DNA from: Hoeflea_A sp965228785
GTDB lineage: Bacteria; Pseudomonadota; Alphaproteobacteria; Rhizobiales; Rhizobiaceae
Direction of reading: 5' to 3'
Assembly (NCBI GenBank): GCA_965228785.1
Contig: CBDDIF010000001.1
Span: 2,294,001 to 2,358,000 of the forward strand
DNA length: 64,000 nt
Part shown: one piece after another, positions 59,165 to 64,000 of the stretch
Layout: every line of letters starts with the position of its first letter
Position numbering within the stretch: position 1 is the stretch's first letter
Translations under genes and position numbers: made by a program
Notes under the pieces: model-generated
Databases searched by the model: none
Told to the model about the DNA's origin: nothing
Seen by the model: the letters and a program-made list of their open reading frames with translations, nothing else

Positions 59165-60769
59165 ATGGCCGAGAAGTTCGATTTCATCATTGTCGGCGGC
59201 GGCGCGGCGGGCTGCGTACTCGCGCGCCGTCTGGTCGACACCGGACAGGTCTCGGTGCTTTTGCTGGAGGCTGGTCCGAGCGACTGGCACCCTTATATCC
59301 ACATGCCGGCGGGCTTTACCAAACTGACGGGAGCAACCCATAGCTGGGGTTATGAGACCGTGCCGCAGGAAGGGCTCAACGGTTTGGAAATCTGGTACCC
59401 GCAGGGCAGGGTGCTCGGCGGCGGCACCTCGATTAACGCGCAAGTCTATACCCGCGGCAATCGATGGGACTACGACAACTGGGCGGACCATGGATGCGGC
59501 GGATGGTCCTATCACGACGTGCTGCCCTATTTCCGCAAAGCCGAAGACAACAATCGTTACGCAGACGAGTTTCACGGCCAAGGCGGGCCGCTGAAAGTAT
59601 CGGATGCCCTGCCGCACATGATGACGACAGTGTTCGTGCGCGCCGCCCAGCAGGCCGGCCTGCCCTTCAATGCAGACTTCAATGGTGCCGAACAGATGGG
59701 GGCAGGCTTTTACCAGGTTACCAATCGCGACGGCAAACGTTGCTCGGCCGCCGTTGGTTTTCTTGGTCCCATTCGTAAACATGCCAATCTGACCCTGCGC
59801 ACCAAAGCGCTCGTGACCCGCATTGAGATCGACAGAGATCGAGCGGTCGCTGTCCACGTTAAAGATGGCGATGGAACCAAGCGCATTGAAGCTGGTCGCG
59901 AAATACTGCTGACAAGCGGCGCCATCGGCAGTCCGCGCACCCTAATGCATTCCGGCATCGGTGACGCCGCCGAACTGTCGCGGCTTGGTATTGACGTGGT
60001 GCGGGATGCACCTTCCGTTGGTCGCAATCTGCAGGATCATATGGATGTGTTTTGTGTCAGCGAATGTTCTGGGGATTACAGCTGCGACAAATACAAACCC
60101 TGGTACATGAGCACTTGGGCTGGCCTTCAATACATGCTTTTCGGCACCGGCATCGTCGCCTCCAATATCTGTGACGGCGGCGGCTTCTGGTACGCGGACG
60201 AAAAGGCTCCGGCGCCTGATGTTCAGTTCCATTTTCTGCCTGGATCGGGCCTTGAGCACGGGCTGAAGCAGATCCGCAATGGCGTGACGCTGAACTCGGC
60301 GCTGCTGAGGCCCAAATCGCGCGGCACGGTCCGGCTGAAATCCAACGACCCGCTCGAGAAACCGGCGATCGACCCGAATTACTGGGGCGAAGCGTATGAT
60401 GTGGAACATTCCATCAAGGCTTTCAAACTCACGCGCCGCATCATGCAACAGGAGGCTTTTTCACCTTTTGTTAAATCCGAATCCATGCCGGGTGCCGACT
60501 GCAAGACCGATGACGATATCCGCGACTACGCCTATCGGTTTTCCAAGACTGATTATCACCCGGTCGGCACCTGCAAGATGGGCGCAACCGAAGACGATAC
60601 AGCCGTTGTTACCCCGGATCTGCGGCTGAAGAACGTCGATGGATTGCGGATCTGCGACAGCTCTGTGATGCCTTTCCTGAACTCGTCAAACACCAACGCG
60701 CCGACCATCATGATTGCCGAAAAGGCCGCCGATATGATCAGGGCGGACCACGGGCTGGGAGCCGGGTGA
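59165..60769 (+). CDS. GMC-family FAD oxidoreductase, choline/alcohol dehydrogenase-like
   Basis: 534 residues from ATG 59165, five bases after GAGG; an upstream TTG (59129) is weaker. FAD motif IIVGGGAAGCVLARRL, GMC signature GRVLGGGTSINAQVYTRG, second signature SGAIGSPRTLMHSGIG, and catalytic His/Asn in YHPVGTCKMG and NSSNTNAPTIMIAEKAA. It oxidises a primary or sugar alcohol with release of electrons to O2 or the chain. In a sugar operon it might act on the imported compound or an aldehyde precursor. The LacI gene starts on its stop (TGATG). Confidence 0.93.
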   Translation: MAEKFDFIIVGGGAAGCVLARRLVDTGQVSVLLLEAGPSDWHPYIHMPAGFTKLTGATHSWGYETVPQEGLNGLEIWYPQGRVLGGGTSINAQVYTRGNRWDYDNWADHGCGGWSYHDVLPYFRKAEDNNRYADEFHGQGGPLKVSDALPHMMTTVFVRAAQQAGLPFNADFNGAEQMGAGFYQVTNRDGKRCSAAVGFLGPIRKHANLTLRTKALVTRIEIDRDRAVAVHVKDGDGTKRIEAGREILLTSGAIGSPRTLMHSGIGDAAELSRLGIDVVRDAPSVGRNLQDHMDVFCVSECSGDYSCDKYKPWYMSTWAGLQYMLFGTGIVASNICDGGGFWYADEKAPAPDVQFHFLPGSGLEHGLKQIRNGVTLNSALLRPKSRGTVRLKSNDPLEKPAIDPNYWGEAYDVEHSIKAFKLTRRIMQQEAFSPFVKSESMPGADCKTDDDIRDYAYRFSKTDYHPVGTCKMGATEDDTAVVTPDLRLKNVDGLRICDSSVMPFLNSSNTNAPTIMIAEKAADMIRADHGLGAG

Positions 60770-61779
60770 TGGCGGACAAGCGACCGACGATCAAGGATGT
60801 TGCCCAGCACGCCGGGGTGTCCAAATCGACGGTTTCGCTTGTCCTACAAAAGAGCCCGCTGGTGCGGAGCGCAACACGTGAAGCGGTTGAAGCTTCAATC
60901 AAGGCACTTCGCTACGTTCGCAATCAGGCGGCGGCCACGCTTCGCGGAGCAGGTACCGGATTGATCGGGCTCGTCATCAATGATCTCAGGAACCCGTTCT
61001 TCACCGAATTTGCCGCCAGTGCCCAGATGTCACTGTCGGATCACGGCTACACAACCGTGATTGCCAACACCGATGAGGATCCGGTGCTTCAGCACCAGGT
61101 GATTACGTCAATGCTGGAGCATGGTGTATCGGCGCTTTTGATCTCACCGACCTACGGTGGGACGCAACAGACATTCGACGCCATCGAAAGGGCAAACATC
61201 CCGACCATGCAGGTGTTGCGCCAAGTGGATGACCGGTTGGACCGCTTTCCGTTCTTTTCCATGGATTATGAAACCGGCAGCCACCTTGCAATGGAGCACC
61301 TTCTTAATCAGGGGTTGACCGAAGTCGCCTATGCCGGCGGCCTGGAGGGCGTTCAAATCACGAGGGAGCGCATGTGCGGTTACATGACCCACATGAAGGA
61401 AAATGCCCTGGAACCAGCGGTCTTTCATGGTCGACCGACAAGGGCGCTCGGGCGCCAGATTGCGTTCGATATTCACGACAACAGGCCCGACCTCAGGGCC
61501 GCGTTGTGTTTCAATGATCTTGTGGCACTCGGCATGTCGTCGGCGTTTGCCCAGGCCGGAGTGCGCGTCGGCCGCGATTTTTACATTGTCGGCTATGACG
61601 ACATCGAAGAGGCAGCGGAGGTTTATCCGCAACTCAGCACCGTGCATTGCGACGTCAAGGTCTTTGGCAAGCGGACCGCATCGATCCTGCTGCGTTGGCT
61701 CGAGGAAGGCGACCCACCCGGCCAATCAACGCGGTTTCCGGTACACCTTGTGGTGCGTCAGTCGAGCCGGATTTGTTGA
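60769..61779 (+). CDS. LacI-family transcriptional regulator
   Basis: 336 residues from ATG 60769. Helix-turn-helix and hinge at residues 6-60: TIKDVAQHAGVSKSTVSLVL, then ATREAVEASIKALRYVRNQ. The effector core has GLVINDLRNPFFTEFAAS and FNDLVALGMSSAFAQAGVRV plus GYDDIEEAAEVYPQLSTV. Last gene of the operon starting at 52465, hence autoregulated if it binds the two TGGAACGTTCCA sites. The inducer is expected to be the transported sugar or a product. Confidence 0.94.
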   Translation: MADKRPTIKDVAQHAGVSKSTVSLVLQKSPLVRSATREAVEASIKALRYVRNQAAATLRGAGTGLIGLVINDLRNPFFTEFAASAQMSLSDHGYTTVIANTDEDPVLQHQVITSMLEHGVSALLISPTYGGTQQTFDAIERANIPTMQVLRQVDDRLDRFPFFSMDYETGSHLAMEHLLNQGLTEVAYAGGLEGVQITRERMCGYMTHMKENALEPAVFHGRPTRALGRQIAFDIHDNRPDLRAALCFNDLVALGMSSAFAQAGVRVGRDFYIVGYDDIEEAAEVYPQLSTVHCDVKVFGKRTASILLRWLEEGDPPGQSTRFPVHLVVRQSSRIC

Positions 61780-61938
61780 GGCGGCTGTGTGTGCCCGCAG
61801 ACATACGTTTGAACTACTGCGACCTGGTCACCCACGCCGGTTGATTTGTCATCCGCAGCGCCCTCGACTAGGATTCTGCTGGGGGAGATCGGAAAAGGTC
61901 GGTGCTGCGGTGGTGCCCAGACCTGGGAGGAAGCAGAC

Positions 61939-62811
61939 ATGCCGATATTGGTGGGGACCGTTTACGCCGCGCTCGTCGTCTGGGGTGCGTTGCTGATCAT
62001 GGGGTTGCGCAGTCATTCCTACAGGCCGTTTCTCCTGTTTGGAATCGGGCTGATGCTCCTGTTGAACATCGGCTATTTCATCAACGGGGTTCCAGCGTCC
62101 ATCGCATCCTTCATCGGCATCTATGATGTGTTGATCAATGTCGGCCTGGCGCCGGATACGAGTGCGGCGGCGATATCGAAATGCGTGGACAATGCGTGCA
62201 CGGTCTGGGGTGATCGTTTCGTCAATCATCCTGCCTGGGGAGCGGCTTTCTATGACCGGTTTGCCAATGGACCGGAGTTCCGCTCGACCCTTCTTTATGG
62301 ACACATTGCCTTCAACTCGATTGCATTTGTGCTGATGCACATTCAGCTGTTCCGACCCGGCTACGGCGAGCATCGGTCATCGCATCGGCTTATCGGCCGA
62401 GTCACCTTTGCCACGCTGACCCTGAGTGTAATTTGCGCTACCTGGCTTGCCTCCCAACACGGACCCGTCGGAGAATATGGTGGTTCGCTGGCGCAATACG
62501 GCTTCTACTCGATGGCGGCCTTTGTATACGCCTGCGCGGTCATGGGCATTGTGAAGGCACGTGCCGGTGACAAGGAAGCCCACCGGGTCTGGATGTTCCG
62601 GTTCATCGGATCGATGTGGGGTTCCTTCTGGCTCTTCAGGGTCATGCTGTTTGTGATCGATCCGCTGCTGCGAAACCACGAGGCCGCTGCCATTCTGATC
62701 TGCATCTGGGGCTCGGCGCCGCTGGGCATCCTGATCGGCGAGGCCATCCGGCGTCGACTTGATCGGCCAGGAACGCGGCACGCTGTTGCCGCGGCGCCGC
62801 CAGCCGAGTAG
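61939..62811 (+). CDS. DUF2306-like polytopic membrane protein
   Basis: 290 residues from ATG 61939, after GGGAGGAAG. About seven hydrophobic segments; conserved-looking His-rich turns HRSSHRLIGRVTF near 165 and EAHRVWMFRFIGSMW near 220 match the pattern HRxxG and HRxWMxR of DUF2306 proteins, whose role is unknown. A soluble loop at about 55-105 has two Cys (CVDNAC) that could pair. Not part of the LacI operon by function; 159 bases separate them. Confidence 0.65.
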   Translation: MPILVGTVYAALVVWGALLIMGLRSHSYRPFLLFGIGLMLLLNIGYFINGVPASIASFIGIYDVLINVGLAPDTSAAAISKCVDNACTVWGDRFVNHPAWGAAFYDRFANGPEFRSTLLYGHIAFNSIAFVLMHIQLFRPGYGEHRSSHRLIGRVTFATLTLSVICATWLASQHGPVGEYGGSLAQYGFYSMAAFVYACAVMGIVKARAGDKEAHRVWMFRFIGSMWGSFWLFRVMLFVIDPLLRNHEAAAILICIWGSAPLGILIGEAIRRRLDRPGTRHAVAAAPPAE

Positions 62812-62885
62812 ATCACCGATAGACTTGCGGCACGAGCTCAGTCCGACCGGATCAATCCTTGCGCCGCATGGTTGCTGCCCGAGAT

Positions 62886-63866
62886 TCAGTCGTTTGGACC
62901 GAGCACTGCTTTTGCGACAGTTGAGTTTTCCGTCGTCTTCAGTCTGAACCTTTCCGACAGTTCGTTTGTGACAAAGTCCCTCATATGGTTTGCGAAGGCA
63001 GCCAGGAGGGGGCTCTCCAGGCGGCGAGTCGAAGTGACCATTCCGACGGTCATTGAAGACGTCTCGAACTTAACGGGCAGTTCGGACAATCTGCTTTCAT
63101 GCTCGGGGTTGCGGAGTGCGTAGCGTGGAAGCACGGTTAGAAACTCCGTGCTGCTGAGCATCTCCAGGATTGCTGCGGCCGATTCACTTTGAAATGCTAT
63201 GGACAGGTTGCTCACTCCATAGGAGGCTAGCGCGGTCGCCATGTCGGCATGCAACATGCTTGGTTCTGAATGGCTGATCCAGGTGGCGGCTTCGAGGTCG
63301 GTTGCCGTGACCCTGTCCAGTTTCGAAAGCGGATGATCATTCCGCGCGACGACCACATGTTCGTCCCAGAACAGAGGTTCGACCGCCAGTTCTTCTCTAG
63401 GCACGCTCAACAGTTTGAGCGGACAGATCACTACGTCGATCTGGTTCAGTAACACCTTGCGCTCCAGTTGTGGGAAGTAGTCGGAGACGAGTTTGACCTC
63501 GATACCCGGCCGCCGTCCGATAAAGTGTGCGATCGCGTCGCCGACGAGCCGCTCGCACAGGAATGGAGGGGCGCCTATCTTAAGTTCGCCGGTCATGCCG
63601 CGCATTCCAAGTTGGATGTCCTCGTGGGCGCGCTCGCGGATCGCCCTAATGGCGCGGCCGTGCCGCGCGAGCTTCTGCCCAATCTCAGTAGGCAGTAAAG
63701 GACGGTTGCTGCGTTCGAACAATTGAACGCCAACGCGGATTTCCAGATTCCCGATCATCCGGCTCAAAGCAGGTTGCGAGGTTCCCAACCTCTTGGCCGC
63801 CTCGTGCAGTGTCCCATGCTCGACGATCACAGCGAGCTGCTCAAGATGCCTTGGGTCTATCAACAT
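62886..63866 (-). CDS. LysR-family transcriptional regulator
   Basis: 326 residues from ATG 63866; more codons upstream are in frame but precede the domain. Helix-turn-helix: HLEQLAVIVEHGTLHEAAKR, LGTSQPALSRMIGNLEIRVG. The effector domain includes IGAPPFLCERLVGDAIAHF and DVVICPLKLLSVPREELAVE. Diverges from the truncated gene at the right edge and presumably controls it. Converges with the DUF2306-like gene. Confidence 0.9.
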   Translation of the reverse strand: MLIDPRHLEQLAVIVEHGTLHEAAKRLGTSQPALSRMIGNLEIRVGVQLFERSNRPLLPTEIGQKLARHGRAIRAIRERAHEDIQLGMRGMTGELKIGAPPFLCERLVGDAIAHFIGRRPGIEVKLVSDYFPQLERKVLLNQIDVVICPLKLLSVPREELAVEPLFWDEHVVVARNDHPLSKLDRVTATDLEAATWISHSEPSMLHADMATALASYGVSNLSIAFQSESAAAILEMLSSTEFLTVLPRYALRNPEHESRLSELPVKFETSSMTVGMVTSTRRLESPLLAAFANHMRDFVTNELSERFRLKTTENSTVAKAVLGPND

Positions 63867-63912
63867 ATCAGAATCACATATTAAGGTAACAAGTAAATAT
63901 TGGACTGATATG
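63864..63912. promoter_or_regulatory. Inverted repeat CATATCAG/CTGATATG between LysR and the right-edge gene
   Basis: CATATCAG (63864-63871, covering the LysR start codon) faces CTGATATG (63905-63912). The AT-rich 100-base gap is the divergent promoter; such symmetry fits a LysR autoregulation site. Confidence 0.4.
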
Positions 63913-63967
63913 TTTCTACGGTCAAGAATGCCCCTGTAAGCACTTTCACTGACGGGAGCAACGGTGG

Positions 63968-64000
63968 ATGACGGGCGAGGCACGGCACGTGTTGTGGATC
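63968..64000 (+). CDS. Start of a gene cut by the window edge (possibly sulfatase-like)
   Basis: ATG 63968 follows GGGAG (63954-63958) by nine bases and opens MTGEARHVLWI before the sequence ends; a GTG at 63964 is in another frame. Arylsulfatase-type proteins often begin with such a strand (HVLWI) ahead of their metal Asp, but eleven residues cannot prove it. Confidence 0.35.
   Translation, partial: MTGEARHVLWI

Noticed and set aside
58655..59857. 400-codon minus-strand open frame
   Set aside because: Antisense to the sugar ATPase C-terminus and the GMC oxidoreductase; no motif, no ribosome binding site in context.
1..64000. tRNA, rRNA, insertion sequences, prophage or plasmid functions
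   Set aside because: No cloverleaf with a CCA end, transposase, integrase, replication protein or terminal inverted repeats was recognised; the only long repeat is the ldh paralogue block.

Overview
The window is GC-rich, densely coded DNA with short intergenic gaps and many ATGA/TGATG start-stop overlaps. It looks like the chromosome of an alphaproteobacterium, probably of the Hyphomicrobiales (rhizobial/marine) type. The signs are a ChaA exchanger of the rhizobial y4hA kind, a DUF930 protein on a TonB-like anchor, a class III cyclase fused to TPR repeats, SpoIIAA-like proteins, and a very high density of TRAP, TTT and ABC uptake systems. The genus cannot be fixed from this sequence. I saw no rRNA, tRNA, CRISPR array, insertion sequence, phage or plasmid gene.

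Layout. 1-4.2 kb: an unidentified membrane protein, a Tat-exported intradiol-dioxygenase-like protein paired with a ferric-reductase-like haem membrane protein, a DsbA-fold isomerase and an HSL-type esterase. 4.2-7.3 kb: TRAP transporter dctPQM. 7.5-11.25 kb: Ca2+/H+ antiporter chaA, then cytochrome bd oxidase cydAB of the short-Q-loop (CIO) type, followed by a 49-residue DUF2474-like subunit gene that is easily missed. 11.2-17.3 kb: an ion-transporter-superfamily permease, a beta-lactamase-fold hydrolase, a winged-helix/TPR regulator whose start codon is problematic, a tandem SpoIIAA-like protein and an ETHE1-like persulfide dioxygenase. 17.3-23.9 kb: a PuuB-like oxidase, an SDR-phosphotransferase-SDR operon behind a perfect TetR-style operator, and a GFA protein with a cyclase-TPR protein.

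24.2-29.8 kb: sulfatase-tctC-tctB-tctA with a divergent LysR gene, suggesting import and cytoplasmic hydrolysis of a sulfate ester. 29.8-41.6 kb: a two-armed catabolic locus around a MarR regulator. The left arm is GMC oxidoreductase, small subunit and Ldh-family dehydrogenase A. The right arm is TRAP dctPQM, FAD-linked 2-hydroxyacid dehydrogenase, PLP aminotransferase and SDR, ending convergently against Ldh-family dehydrogenase B. The two arms carry the same 29-bp site in opposite orientation, overlapping the -35 of outward-facing promoters, so they are probably one MarR regulon. The two Ldh genes are a mosaic: almost identical over about 840 bp and diverged at the 5' end, as expected after gene conversion.

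41.7-51.1 kb: a TmpA/TmpB-like oxygenase pair (phosphonate C-P cleavage by a 2OG/Fe oxygenase plus an HD diiron oxygenase). It is divergent from a LysR gene and a PotFGHI/PhnSTUV-like ABC transporter operon that ends with an amidohydrolase and an M20 peptidase. 51.2-52.1 kb: the DUF930 protein. 52.3-61.8 kb: one long LacI-type regulon: CoA-transferase, enoyl-CoA hydratase, a CUT1 sugar ABC transporter resembling glucose/mannose GtsABCD, a GMC oxidoreductase and the LacI regulator. It begins with two copies of TGGAACGTTCCA inside a perfect 19-bp inverted repeat, one copy lying between the promoter elements. 61.9-64 kb: a DUF2306-like membrane protein, a LysR gene, and the first codons of a divergent gene cut by the window edge.
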